Below are positions 37,487 through 47,566 of a DNA stretch of 64,000 nucleotides, piece after piece. The stretch spans positions 124,001 through 188,000 of the forward strand of contig CAVOWQ010000031.1 in assembly GCA_963700195.1 (NCBI GenBank), written 5' to 3'. Position 1 is the stretch's first letter. Each line of letters begins with the position of its first letter. The translations under genes were made by a program, and so were the position numbers. A model generated the notes under the pieces. The model saw only the letters and a program-made list of their open reading frames with translations, ran no database searches and was not told the DNA's origin. The DNA comes from AP-15 sp963700195 (GTDB lineage: Bacteria > Pseudomonadota > Alphaproteobacteria > ATCC43930 > CGMCC-115725).

Positions 37487-37539
37487 CCAATCCGGTTGCG
37501 CAGCGGCGGCGGCCGCCGGTGCCGCCGGTTGCCGATTGG
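37487..37539 (-). promoter_or_regulatory. GC-rich inverted repeat in the metX leader
   Basis: CCAATC (37487-37492) pairs with GATTGG (37534-37539) around an inner GC-rich hairpin built from GGCGGC and GCCGCC. It ends 14 bases upstream of the metX GTG. A TTGACA-like element (complement of 37570-37575) lies further upstream. It could be a leader structure controlling metX. It does not match the SAM-II consensus as I know it. Confidence 0.35.
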
Positions 37540-37639
37540 GGGCGCTAGCTAGGGATCTGGGACCAGGCATGTCAACGTTTTCTTTGATTTTGCCAGGTCG
37601 GCACCCTACTAGTACGCCTCCCGCTGCAGCGACCGACAT

Positions 37640-38512
37640 ATGCCCGTGACCCCCTCAGATCTCAAAGGCTTGCGCCGGCGTCTGGACGAGATCGACGACA
37701 AGCTGCAGGACCTGCTGATCGACCGGGCGCAGATCGTGTCGCTGGTCGCAGCCAGCAAGAAAGACGGCAACCGGCCGGCCTATCAACCGGCACGCGAGGC
37801 CGAGATCATCCGCCGGCTCGTCGGACGTCACCGTGGCGCCTTCCCTGTCGCAACACTCGTTCGCATGTGGCGGGAGATGTTGGCAGCAACGGTCCGGTTG
37901 CAATCCCCTTTTTCGGTCGCCGTATTCGCCCCTGCCGATCGGCCGGGGTTCTGGGATCTGGCGCGCGACCATTACGGCAGCAACACGCCGATGTCGGCTT
38001 ACGACACCGAAGGTCAAGTGATCCGCGCAGTGGCCGGCGGAACCGGCTCGGTCGGCGTGTTGCCGCTGCCGAAGGCAGGAGAACCCGATCCGTGGTGGCC
38101 GCATTTGCTGTCGACCGCCGACGACGCGCCGCGGGTCGTCGCGCGCCTGCCGTTCGGTGCGCGCGGCAACGCCCGTGCCGATACCGATGCGCTGGCGATC
38201 GGGTGCGGCGGACAAGAGGAGAGCGGTCTCGATCGCACCTTGCTCGGTGCGGAATGTTCCGCGGCGATCAGCCGGCCCCGGATCTCGGAGCTTCTGGCGA
38301 CCGTCGGGCTGGTATGCACCTTCGTCGCGTGCAGCGGTCGCGGCAAGGCGGTCTATCTGATCGAGGTGGAAGGCTTTGTGCCGATCTCGGACAGACGCCT
38401 CGACGCCTTTCGCTCGGAACTGGGCGCCGCGCTCGAGCGGCTGCTGCCGCTCGGCGGCTACGCGGTGCCACTCTCGTCATCGGCTCTCGCCACAAAAGGG
38501 CCGAACCCATGA
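37640..38512 (+). CDS. Chorismate mutase (AroQ type) with C-terminal extension
   Basis: 290 residues, intact. DLKGLRRRLDEIDDKLQDLL, IDRAQIVSLVAASKKDG and AREAEIIRRLVGRHRGAFP form the AroQ three-helix domain with its active-site Arg and Lys. The remaining 190 residues resemble a degenerate prephenate dehydratase / periplasmic-binding fold, ending in an ACT-like region (GKAVYLIEVEGFVPISDRRL). It makes prephenate from chorismate. The stop overlaps the hisC start (ATGA), so it is co-translated with hisC and tyrC. Confidence 0.88.
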   Translation: MPVTPSDLKGLRRRLDEIDDKLQDLLIDRAQIVSLVAASKKDGNRPAYQPAREAEIIRRLVGRHRGAFPVATLVRMWREMLAATVRLQSPFSVAVFAPADRPGFWDLARDHYGSNTPMSAYDTEGQVIRAVAGGTGSVGVLPLPKAGEPDPWWPHLLSTADDAPRVVARLPFGARGNARADTDALAIGCGGQEESGLDRTLLGAECSAAISRPRISELLATVGLVCTFVACSGRGKAVYLIEVEGFVPISDRRLDAFRSELGAALERLLPLGGYAVPLSSSALATKGPNP

Positions 38513-39612
38513 CGCACGAACCGGGGCTGATGCCCCGCCCCGGCATTCTCGACATCAGCCCCTATGTTGGCGGCGAAGCGAAGGTGGCCGGGGTCGAGCG
38601 CCCGATCCGCCTCGCCTCGAACGAGAGCGCCCTCGGGCCGAGCAGCAAGGCGATCGCGGCCTACCGGGCTCTCGCCGGCGAGATCCATCGCTATCCGGAC
38701 GGGAACGCCCAGGAGTTGCGCGAGGCACTCGGGCACTGCCACGGGATCGATCCCGCGCGGATCGTTTGCGGCGCCGGTTCCGACGAGCTGATCACGCTGC
38801 TGCTGCGGTGCTACGCCGGCCCCGGCGACGAGGTGCTCTACAGCCGCCACGGTTTCCTGATGTATCCGATCAACGCGATGGCGGTGGGCGCTACGCCAAT
38901 CGCGGCTCCGGAGCGCGAGCTGACGACCGATGTCGATGCCGTGCTGGCCCGGGTGACCGAGCGCACACGTATCGTCTTCATCGCCAACCCGAACAACCCG
39001 ACGGGCACATATCTCGGCGCACAGGAGATCGCCCGGCTGCATGCCGGCCTGCCGGCCTCGGTGTTGCTTGCGATCGACGCCGCCTATGCCGAGTTCGTCA
39101 ACCGCAACGACTACGAGCCCGGCATTGCGCTGGTGAACCGCGCGGAAAACGTCGTGATGCTGCGGACGTTTTCGAAAATCTATGCCCTCGCCGGGCTGCG
39201 GCTCGGATGGGCGTATTGTCCGCCCGCAATCGCCGATGTCCTGAACCGCGTGCGAAGCCCCTTCAATGTGAGCGCCGCGGCGCAGGCCGCCGGTATCGCT
39301 GCGGTCGAGGATGTCGAGGCGCTCAACCGCGCCCGCGCCCATAACGAGCGGTGGCTGCCGTGGTTTTCCGAGCGGCTCGCGGCGCTCGGCCTCCCGCTCA
39401 CCCCGAGCGTCGCCAATTTCGTGCTCGCGCGATTCCCCGACGATCCGCTCAAGAACGCCGACGCGGCGTTCGCCTTCTTGCAGTCGCGCGGCATCCTGAC
39501 CCGCAAGATGGCCGCATATGGCCTGCCGCAACATCTGAGGATCACGATCGGCACCGGACCCGAGATGGAAACCGTCGCGGCCACCCTCGCCGAATTCATG
39601 GCCGCGCGATGA
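38509..39612 (+). CDS. hisC: Histidinol-phosphate / aromatic aminotransferase
   Basis: 367 residues, intact, ATG at 38509. RLASNESALGPSSKAIAAYR, GSDELITLLLRCYAGPGDEV, FIANPNNPTGTYL and RTFSKIYALAGLRLGWAYCP (PLP lysine in SKIY) are HisC-type landmarks. Its place between chorismate mutase and the dehydrogenase suggests that it serves the tyrosine/phenylalanine pathway as well as, or instead of, histidine synthesis. The stop overlaps the tyrC ATG. Confidence 0.92.
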   Translation: MTHEPGLMPRPGILDISPYVGGEAKVAGVERPIRLASNESALGPSSKAIAAYRALAGEIHRYPDGNAQELREALGHCHGIDPARIVCGAGSDELITLLLRCYAGPGDEVLYSRHGFLMYPINAMAVGATPIAAPERELTTDVDAVLARVTERTRIVFIANPNNPTGTYLGAQEIARLHAGLPASVLLAIDAAYAEFVNRNDYEPGIALVNRAENVVMLRTFSKIYALAGLRLGWAYCPPAIADVLNRVRSPFNVSAAAQAAGIAAVEDVEALNRARAHNERWLPWFSERLAALGLPLTPSVANFVLARFPDDPLKNADAAFAFLQSRGILTRKMAAYGLPQHLRITIGTGPEMETVAATLAEFMAAR

Positions 39613-40493
39613 GCGAAAAAATGTTCGACCGGGTGGCGCTGATCGGGATCGGGTTGATCGGGTCCTCGCTCGCACGGGCACTGCGCCGGGACAGTCCCGA
39701 GACCGAAATCATCGCTTGCGCGCGGCGAGCCGAGACCCTGGCCGCAGTGCGGCGGCTCGCGATTGCCGACGCGACGACGCACGATCCGGCGCAGGCTGTC
39801 GCGGGCGCCGATCTCGTGGTCATCGCAACGCCGCTCTCCGCCTATGCCGAAATCGGCGAGAGGATCGCGCCGATGCTGAAGGACGGCGCGATCCTGACCG
39901 ATGTCGGCTCGGTCAAGCAGGCGGTGATCCGCGATCTGCAGCCCCACGTCCCGACGGGCGTCCACTTCGTCCCGGGCCACCCCGTCGCCGGCACCGAGCA
40001 TTCCGGACCCGAATCCGGCTTTGCCGAGCTGTTCCGCGACCGCTGGTGCATCCTGACCCCGCCGCCCGAGACGGCGCCCGAGCCGGTGGCCGCGGTCGGC
40101 CGGATGTGGGAAGGCTTCGGCATGCAGGTCGTCACGATGAGCGCCGATCATCACGACAAGGTGCTGGCGATGACCTCGCATCTGCCGCATCTGATCGCCT
40201 ACACGATCGTCGGCACCGCGACCAACCTCGAGGAGAGCCTCAAATCCGAGGTCATCGAATTCTCGGCCAGCGGCTTCCGCGACTTCACCCGCATCGCCGC
40301 CTCCGACCCGGTCATGTGGCGCGACATTTTTCTCAACAACCGCGAAGCGGTGCTCGAAATCGTGCAGCGCTTCACCGAGGATTTGACGGCGTTGCAGCGG
40401 GCCATCCGTTGGGGCGAAGGCGACAAGCTGCAGGAGCTCTTTACCCGCACCCGCGCGATCCGCCGTTCGATCATCGAAGCGAAGCAGGCCTGA
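39609..40493 (+). CDS. tyrC: Prephenate/arogenate dehydrogenase
   Basis: 294 residues, intact. FDRVALIGIGLIGSSLARAL is the NAD(P)-binding Rossmann motif; VGSVKQAVI, FVPGHPVAGTEHSGPESGF and DHHDKVLAMTSHLPHLIAYT are the conserved catalytic regions of the TyrA/TyrC family. It oxidatively decarboxylates prephenate or arogenate towards tyrosine. Third gene of the coupled block, convergent with the DUF2125 gene 15 bases downstream. Confidence 0.93.
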   Translation: MSEKMFDRVALIGIGLIGSSLARALRRDSPETEIIACARRAETLAAVRRLAIADATTHDPAQAVAGADLVVIATPLSAYAEIGERIAPMLKDGAILTDVGSVKQAVIRDLQPHVPTGVHFVPGHPVAGTEHSGPESGFAELFRDRWCILTPPPETAPEPVAAVGRMWEGFGMQVVTMSADHHDKVLAMTSHLPHLIAYTIVGTATNLEESLKSEVIEFSASGFRDFTRIAASDPVMWRDIFLNNREAVLEIVQRFTEDLTALQRAIRWGEGDKLQELFTRTRAIRRSIIEAKQA

Positions 40494-40508
40494 GAGGGCT
40501 CGCCGCGG

Positions 40509-41538
40509 CTATTCCCAGGTGATACGGGGCACCCTGCCGAGCTTTGCCGGTCCGAGGAACATCTGTCCGTTCTGGATCGTGAATGCGGTCCTGATCTCCG
40601 GCTTGCCGTCCGGTCCGGCCTTGGCGAGCAACGTCAGCGCGATGCGCGCGAGCCCGGCATCGGAGGCTCGCATTTGACCGTTTTGTACGAGTGCCGTCAG
40701 AATCTGGTCGTATCCCTGGATCGCTCCGGAGAAGTGGCCGGTCGGCTGTAGCTCCTGGTCGAGGGCGATCGTCCCGGTCGCTGTCGCATCGAGGGCGCCC
40801 CATTTCAGGCGCAGATTGTCGAGCTCGATCGTACCGCCGGCATCTCGCCAGGCAGCTACCGCATCGGCCAGCTTGCCGCTCGGGATGGCGCCCTTTTCCG
40901 TCGCGGCGAAATCGAGTTCGTCGATTGCGTCCCCGAACGGCCCGATCGCGAGCGGCAATTTTATCTGGCTCGCCCCGACCGCGAGGGCCATCATCGGGTC
41001 GGCATGCCCACGCGACGGCCTCGGCGGAACGGTGAGCGTGGCGTGGGCTGAACCGACGAGGACCGGGGCGCCCGCCTCGACCGTGGTGTCCCCTAAGGTC
41101 AGCCACAGCGTCCAACCGCCCTCGGGCTCGATCGAGACAACCCCGTCGGCGGTCTGCGCGATCAGCTTTGCCGGGGCACCTTCGCCGGCAGCGAGCGAGA
41201 TCGGCCGTGAACCCCTCGGGCGCTGCGAGCCGCCAATCGGCAAAATCCCAGGGGCGGGCGGTGCCGGAGAGCACGGGAATATGAAGCTCCGGGGAAGGCG
41301 TGATCGCACCGTCGCGCAGCGCCGCGGAATCGAGATCGACCCGAAACGCGACCGGGTAACCGCTGACCCGCATCTTTTGCCAAGAGAGATCGATCTTGTC
41401 GGCCCGTTGCGATACCGCCCAGTCAACGAAACCAGCCTCGATGCGGCGGGCGACCAGGAACCAATACGCAGTATAGCCGCCCCCGACTACCAGCAGCGCG
41501 GCAAGGATCACTAGGCCGAAACGCGTCGAGCGGGGCAT
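40509..41538 (-). CDS. DUF2125 envelope protein, one frame break
   Basis: ATG at 41538. RFGLVILAALLVVGGGYTAYW is an N-terminal membrane anchor or signal; RRIEAGFVDWAVSQRADKID and VSGYPVAFRVDLDSAAL follow in that frame. After a break near 41200 the rest reads EGGWTLWLTLGDTTVEAGAP, ALVQNGQMRASDAGLARIAL and NGQMFLGPAKLGRVP. This matches DUF2125, alphaproteobacterial periplasmic or outer-membrane proteins of unknown function that I recall beside the tyrC/hisC/metX region. About 343 residues. Confidence 0.8.
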
Positions 41539-41677
41539 GCGCGTTTTTAGACCGTCTGTCCCTTCTCGGCGACGGCGGATGATAATGGGATTCGCGAGCA
41601 CGGCAATGGGATCTTTTTTTGTTCCATCTGTTTGACGGTGAGGGTCCTGCGTTCACTCCTGCGATAAGGGAAATACG

Positions 41678-41950
41678 ATGAAACGGAATTTGATGGCCAC
41701 GGTTTTGGCTCTTGCGCTGACGGCGGGTGTCATGTCTTCGCCGGCAAACGCGGCTGGTTGCCTAAAGGGTGCAGCGGTTGGTGGGGTCGCGGGCCACTTC
41801 GCGGGTCACCACGGGGTGTTGGGGGCTGGTGCGGGCTGTGTGATCGGCCATCATGAAGCCAGCAAGCACGCACGTCAGCAAGCCACGCAGAACCAGGGAT
41901 CCGGCACCAGCGCAGCCAGCAACAGTGGCCAAAGCGATACCGGCTCGTTA
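41678..41950 (+). CDS. Small exported glycine-zipper-like protein
   Basis: ATG at 41678 behind AAGGGAAATACG. A signal peptide (NLMATVLALALTAGVMSSPANA) is followed by GCLKGAAVGGVAGHFAGHHG and VLGAGAGCVIGHHEASKHAR, a Gly/His-rich zipper with two Cys, then a polar Gln/Ser tail. Similar short proteins of 70-80 residues are common in proteobacteria with no known function. No stop follows in frame; the sequence runs on into the maltokinase-like gene, while both other frames have stops near 41944-41955. I set the end there and assume an indel in the tail. Confidence 0.6.
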
Positions 41951-42034
41951 GCGGTTAAAGGCGACAGCGCTGAGGCGTTCTTCGTAGAATGCTCCGGAAC
42001 CAGGCACAATTCCGCCGATATCGCCCATGATCCG

Positions 42035-43584
42035 GTGACTCGACACTGGCTCTCACGGCTGGAAACTCTGGCCCAATCCGCGCTGCCGGATTTTCTTCAG
42101 CGGCAGCGGTGGTATCCCGCGAAGAATTCGGACACGCCTGGGGTTGAACTCTCGGCGCTGCTCCCGTTTCCGGTTTCCGGCGTGCCCTCGGCCCTTGCGG
42201 TCTGGCAGGTAACGCCGCCGGGGCAGTCGCCGATGCACCTCTTCGTGCCACTGGCGCTTGTTCCAGAGGAGCAAGCAGACCCGGCGCAGGTGATTGCGGC
42301 GGACACCAGCTGACGGCCGCGGGGAAATGCGGGTAGTGGAGGCATTCTCCGTGGACGCGTTCGTCCGCGCCTGGATCGATTTGTTGCTGCGGGGTGGCGG
42401 CGAGGCCTCGGGCCCAGTGCGGCTGCGAACGGGGCGGACGGGCCACCTGGCGCGAGCCGGGCTCGAAGCCGGAGGCGGTTGGGCCATTCGCCGAGGCAGC
42501 GTCGAGCAGTCGAACACCTCGATCCGCATCGGCGACGGCGCGATCCTGAAGGTGATCCGAAAGCTGGAGAACGGCGTTCACCCCGAGCTCGAAGTGGGCC
42601 GGTTTCTGACCGAGACGGCCGGTTTCGCGGCTACCCCGTCCCTGCTCGGCTGGACCGAGCTGGATTCCGCGGCCTTGGGGCACGGGGCCGTGACCCTCTC
42701 GATACTGCAAGCCTTCGTCCCCAACGAGGGCGACGGCTGGTCCTGGGTGCTCGAGCGGCTTGCACGCGGCGCAGAGCCTGGCGAGGCCGGTACCGAGGCC
42801 CTTGACGAAGCCATGAGCTGGCTCAGGCGACTGGGCCGGCGTACCGCGGAAATGCATGTCGCGTTTGAGACCGACACGGACGACCCGGCATTCCGGCCTG
42901 AGCCGGTCGGGACCAACGACATCCGATCCTGGGTCTGCGGCCGGCGCAGGCAACCGCCCGCCGCGCGCTCGACGGTCTTGCCGACGCAGCAAGGCTCGAG
43001 CCGCAGGCCCGAGGCCTCGCCGAGGCGCTTCTCGCTCGCCGCGACGAGGTGGTTGAGCGGCTGCAGGCAATGCTCGGCGAGATCCCGGCCTTCGCGAAGA
43101 CGCGGCACCACGGGGATTACCATCTCGGCCAAGTACTGGTCGACCGGCCAGGACGCCGTCATAATCGACTTCGAGGGCGAGCCGCTGCGTCCGCTTGGCG
43201 GAGCGCCGCGCAAAGCATGCAGCGCTGCGGGACGTCGCCGGCATGCTCCGCTCGCTCGCCTACGCCGCCGCAGCGGCGAGCCGCGCATTGCCGCAGGATC
43301 TGCCCGCGGCGGAACGGGACGCCGTTGAAGGCCGGCTCGCGGCCTGGGAGGCGGAGGCGTCGCGGACCTTCCTCGATGCCTATTTCGAGGCTGCGCGCGG
43401 CAGCAGCTTCTGCCCGGAGGACCGCGCCGATGCCGATCGGGTCGTGCGGTTCTTTATGCTCGAAAAGGCGCTCTACGAAATCGCGTACGAGCTCGCCAAT
43501 CGGCCGGACTGGGTCGCCATCCCACTGCGCGGCGTCCTGGCGCTGCTCGACGAGGAGACCGCGCCGCGGCGACGCGCACGCACC
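42035..43584 (+). CDS. Maltokinase-like protein (TreS-associated kinase type), broken frame
   Basis: From about the GTG at 42035: HWLSRLETLAQSALPDFLQR and QRWYPAKNSDTPGV form the N-terminal cap of maltokinases. Other frames continue with GSVEQSNTSIRIGDGAILKVIRK, LSILQAFVPNEGDGWSWVLE, FAKTRHHGDYHLGQVL (catalytic loop, with Asp and His), DFEGEPLRPL, and the tail FFMLEKALYEIAYELANRPD. The enzyme phosphorylates maltose to maltose 1-phosphate for glucan synthesis. It is usually fused to trehalose synthase, but no TreS part precedes it. Breaks lie near 42295, 42935, 43060 and 43185. Confidence 0.75.
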
Positions 43585-43586
43585 AC

Positions 43587-45375
43587 ATGCCCTTCGGCGC
43601 CGAGCTGCAGGCCGACGGCAGGGTGCGCTTCCGCCTTTGGGCGCCGCCGCACCGGGAGGTTCAGATCGAGCTCGACGGCGAGACGGTGGCCATGCAACCG
43701 GTCGGCGAGGGCTGGCACGAACTCGTCACCGATCGCGCCCGCGCCGGTACGCGATATCGCTTCGTGCTGCCGGACGGCCTGCGCGTTCCGGACCCGGCCT
43801 CGCGCTATCAGCCGGAGGACGTGCACGGGCCGAGCGAGGTGGTCGATCCGGCGGCCTACGCTTGGCGCGACGCCGGCTGGAGCGGCCGCCCCTGGCACGA
43901 GGCGGTGGTCTACGAGCTGCACATCGGCGCTTTTACGCCGGAGGGCACCTTCCGCGCCGCGATCGGCAAGCTCGACCATCTGGTTGCGCTTGGCGTCACC
44001 GCGATCGAGATCATGCCGATCGGTGACTTTCCCGGCCGCCGCAACTGGGGCTACGACGGCGTGCTGCCCTACGCCCCGGATTCTTCCTACGGCCGGCCCG
44101 AGGACCTGAAGGCGCTGGTCGAAGCCGCCCACGCCCGCGGGCTGATGGTGCTGCTCGACGTCGTCTACAACCATTTCGGCCCGGAGGGCGCCTATATCCA
44201 CCCGATCGCGCCGCAGACCTTCACCGATCGCCACAAGACGCCGTGGGGCGCGGCGATCAATTTCGACGGGCCGGACAGCGGCCCGGTGCGCGAATTCGTC
44301 ATCCACAACGCCCTCTATTGGATCGAGGAGTTCCACCTCGACGGCCTGCGGCTCGACGCGGTGCATGCCATCCTCGACGACAGCCCGAAGCATCTGCTGG
44401 AGGAGCTTGCCGAGCGCGTGCGCGCGGCGGCGCCCAACCGGCATATCCACCTGATCCTGGAGAACGAGGAGAACCAGGCGAAGCGCCTGGTGCGCCGCGA
44501 GAACGGCGAGCCGCGCTGGTACACGGCGCAATGGAACGACGACGTCCACCACGTGCTGCATGTGGCGGCGAGCGGCGAGACGAAGGGCTATTACGCCGAC
44601 TACAAGGGCGATACCGAGAAGCTGGGCCGCGCTCTGGCGGAGGGCTTCGCGTTTCAGGGCGAGCTGATGCCCTATCGCGGGCGTCCGCGCGGCGCGCCGA
44701 GCGCCGACCTGCCGCCGACTGCTTTTGTCGCCTTCATCCAGAACCACGATCAGGTCGGCAACCGGGCGTTCGGCGACCGGGTGACGGATTTCGCACCGGC
44801 CGAGGCGGTGCGCGCGATCGCGGCGGTCTATCTGCTGCTGCCGCAGATCCCGATGCTGTTCATGGGCGAGGAGTGGGGCGCGGCGCAGCCTTTTCCGTTC
44901 TTCTGCGATTTCGGGCCGGAGCTGGCCGATGCCGTGCGCCAGGGCCGGCGCGAGGAGTTCGCGCGTTTCCCGGAATTCCAGGATCCGGCAATGCGCGAGC
45001 GCATCCCCGACCCGATGGCCGAGGAGACCTTCGCCTCCGCCAAGCTCGACTGGGAGGACATCGAGCGGGCCCCGCATTCCGGATGGCTGGATTGGTATCG
45101 CCGGGTGCTGGCGATACGGCACGCCGAGATCGTGCCGCGCCTGACCGCGATCCGGGCAGGCGGGCGATACGAGGTGCTCGGCGACGGCGCGGTCCTCGTG
45201 CGCTGGCCGCTCGGCGGAGGCGAGACGCTGGTATCTGGCCGCGAACCTGGCAGCCACGCCGGCATCGGGGTTTCCGGCCGAACCCGGCCGCGTGCTCTGG
45301 CAGGAGGGCGAGGCCGGCCATGACGGCACTTTTGGGCCTTGGACGGTCCGCTGGTCTGTCGAGGAGGCTCTGCGG
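43587..45375 (+). CDS. treZ: Malto-oligosyltrehalose trehalohydrolase
   Basis: About 596 residues. An N-terminal beta domain (PFGAELQADGRVRFRLWAPP) precedes a GH13 barrel: GYDGVLPYAPDSSYG, DVVYNHFGPEG, DGLRLDAVHAI (nucleophile Asp), HLILENEENQ (acid/base Glu) and FIQNHDQVGNRAFG. It releases trehalose from maltooligosyltrehalose made by TreY. A break near 45232 restores LAANLAATPASGFPAEPGRV and FGPWTVRWSVEEA; otherwise the frame ends at 45323. The restored frame runs into malQ without a stop, so the end given here is approximate. The start is the ATG at 43587, or a few codons upstream at a lost start. Confidence 0.92.
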
Positions 45376-47566
45376 CACGAGCCTGCCAGCTCTGCCCTGG
45401 ACGAGCTAGCGGAACGCATGGGGATCGAGCCCCAGTTCCGGAATGCTAAGGGCGAAATCGTAGAGACCAGTAGCGAGACGAAACGCAGTCTGTTGGCTGC
45501 AATGGGTGTGGAGGCGACCGACGAGGCGCAGGCGCGGGGCGCACTCGACGAGCTTGGACCGGGCCGAGTGGCTGCGCCCCTTGTCCGTCGTGCAGGTGTC
45601 GCGAGCCGATGCCGGACCTCCCACCATCGAGCTGGTCCTGCCTGCCGGCACCGGCGAGATTACTTGGCGTCTGACGCTGGAGGATGGTGCCGAGCGAACA
45701 GGGCGCATCGCATTCGGTGACCTCGAACTGATCGATGCCCGCAGCGTCGATGGAACACCGCTGGAGCGCCGCCGGTTGCTGCTCGAAAGCGACCTGCCCT
45801 GGGGCTATCACCATCTGGCGATCGAACCGGGCGATGCATCGATGATCCTCGTGGTGACACCCGGGAAATGCTGGCTGCCGCCGGCGCTTGCCGAGGGGCG
45901 GCGGTTGTGGGGCATTGCCGCGCAGCTCTATCTGCTGCGCTCGGCCACCGACTGGGGCATCGGTGATTTCGGCGACCTGCGCAAGTTGGTCGAGCTGGCA
46001 GCCGATCACGGGGCCGATGTCATCGGCCTCAACCCGCTGCACGCGATGTTTCCCGACGATCCCGAACACGCCAGTCCCTACTCGCCGGCGAGCCGTTTGT
46101 TGCTCAACATTCTCAATATCGACGTGACCGCGGTCCCCGAGTTGCTGGACTGCCCGGAGACGCGGGACCTGATCGCCTCCGAGGCCTTCGGGCAGGGCGT
46201 GCAAGCTTGCCGTTCCAAGCACCTCGTGGATTACGCCGAGGTCGCCGCGATCAAACTCTCCGTTCTGGAAAGGCTGTTCGACGTCTGCCGGGGTTCGGCC
46301 GATCCTGCGCGCTGGCGCGCCTTCGAGGCGTTCCGGCGCGAGCGCGGCGAGGTGCTGGAGCGCAACTGCCTGTTTCTGGCGTTGCGCGAGCATTTCGCGC
46401 ACGAAGATCCGTCCCATGCCGACTGGCACGCCTGGCCAGAGGAATACCGCGACCCGGCTTCGCCCGCCGTCGCACGCTTCGCCAAGGAAAACCGGCGTCG
46501 CTTGGATTTCATCGCATGGCGGCAATGGGTCGCTGACGAGCAGCTGGCCGCTGCGGCGGCAACGGCTAAGGAGCACGGTATGGCGGTGGGCCTCTATCGC
46601 GATCTGGCGGTAGGCGCCGACCGAGCCGGCGCCGAGACCTGGGCCGATGCGGCTGCAGTGGTATCGGGAGCTCAGGTCGGCGCGCCGCCGGACATCTACA
46701 ATCCGGCCGGGCAGAACTGGGGGCTGCCGCCCTTTCATCCGCGGGCACTTCGGGAAGAGGGATACCGCAGCTTCATCGAGCTCGTGCGCGCCAATATGCG
46801 CCACGCGGGCGGGTTGCGGATCGATCACGTGATGGGGCTCCAGCACCTCTATTGGGTGCCGCAGGGGAACAAGCCCTCCGCCGGCGCTTATGTCCGGTAT
46901 CCGATCGAGGATCTCATCGGCATTCTCGCGCTCGAAAGCCATCGCCACGGCTGCCTCGTCGTCGGCGAAGACCTCGGCACCGTGCCGGAGGGCTTCCGCG
47001 AGCGCATGGCCGAGGCGAACATCCTGTCCTACCGCGTGCTGTTCTTCGAGCAGGAGCCCGAGACCGGCGCTTTCCTGCCACCGAGCGCCTACCCAGACCT
47101 CGCCCTGGCCGTCGTCGGCAGCCACGACCTGCCGACCTTGCGCGGCTGGTGGGAAGGGCGCGACCTCGATCTGAAGGAACAGCTCGGCCTGTTTCCGGAG
47201 CCGGGCGAAGCCTCGCGCCAGCGTCAGACGCGCGAGCGTGACCGGATGCAGCTTCTGGAGGCGCTCCGCCGCGAGAGACTGTTGCCGGACGATGGCGAGC
47301 CGGACATCCCGACCTTGGCCCGGGCGGCGCATGTCTTTCTCGCCCGCACCCCGTCTGTTCTGGCAATGGCGCAGATCGACGATCTCACCGACGAGGCCGA
47401 TCCGGTGAACGTTCCGGCCACTTCCGACGAGCACCCGAATTGGCGGCGCCGCCTGTCGATGACCTTGGAGGAACTGGCCGCCCGGCCACGCTTCATCGAT
47501 ATCGCCGAGATCTTCCGGGCCGAGCGCAGTGCACGAGCCCCTGGCGAAACGACGGAAGATGTCTGA
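45376..47566 (+). CDS. malQ: 4-alpha-glucanotransferase (amylomaltase)
   Basis: N-terminal helices (LDELAERMGIEPQFRNAKGE, SETKRSLLAAMGVEATDEA) are in the frame that continues from treZ. After a break near 45530-45600 the GH77 body follows: WGIAAQLYLLRSATDWGIGD, GLNPLHAMFPDDPEHASPYS, GGLRIDHVMGLQHLYWVPQG (nucleophile Asp), VVGEDLGTVPEGFRERM (Glu) and VVGSHDLPTLRGWW (second Asp). It disproportionates maltodextrins, feeding TreY with long chains. The exact start is uncertain because no ATG or GTG stands at the treZ/malQ border; the clean frame begins at 45506. Confidence 0.9.

Noticed and set aside
37473..37639. SAM-II riboswitch upstream of metX
   Set aside because: The conserved SAM-II core could not be found on the metX strand; only a GC-rich hairpin is supported.
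43473..45419. 648-residue minus-strand open frame opposite treZ
   Set aside because: Composition is typical of an antisense shadow, and treZ on the other strand has all catalytic motifs.
45446..47434. 662-residue minus-strand open frame opposite malQ
   Set aside because: Same reason: no recognisable motif, and fully covered by the GH77 gene.
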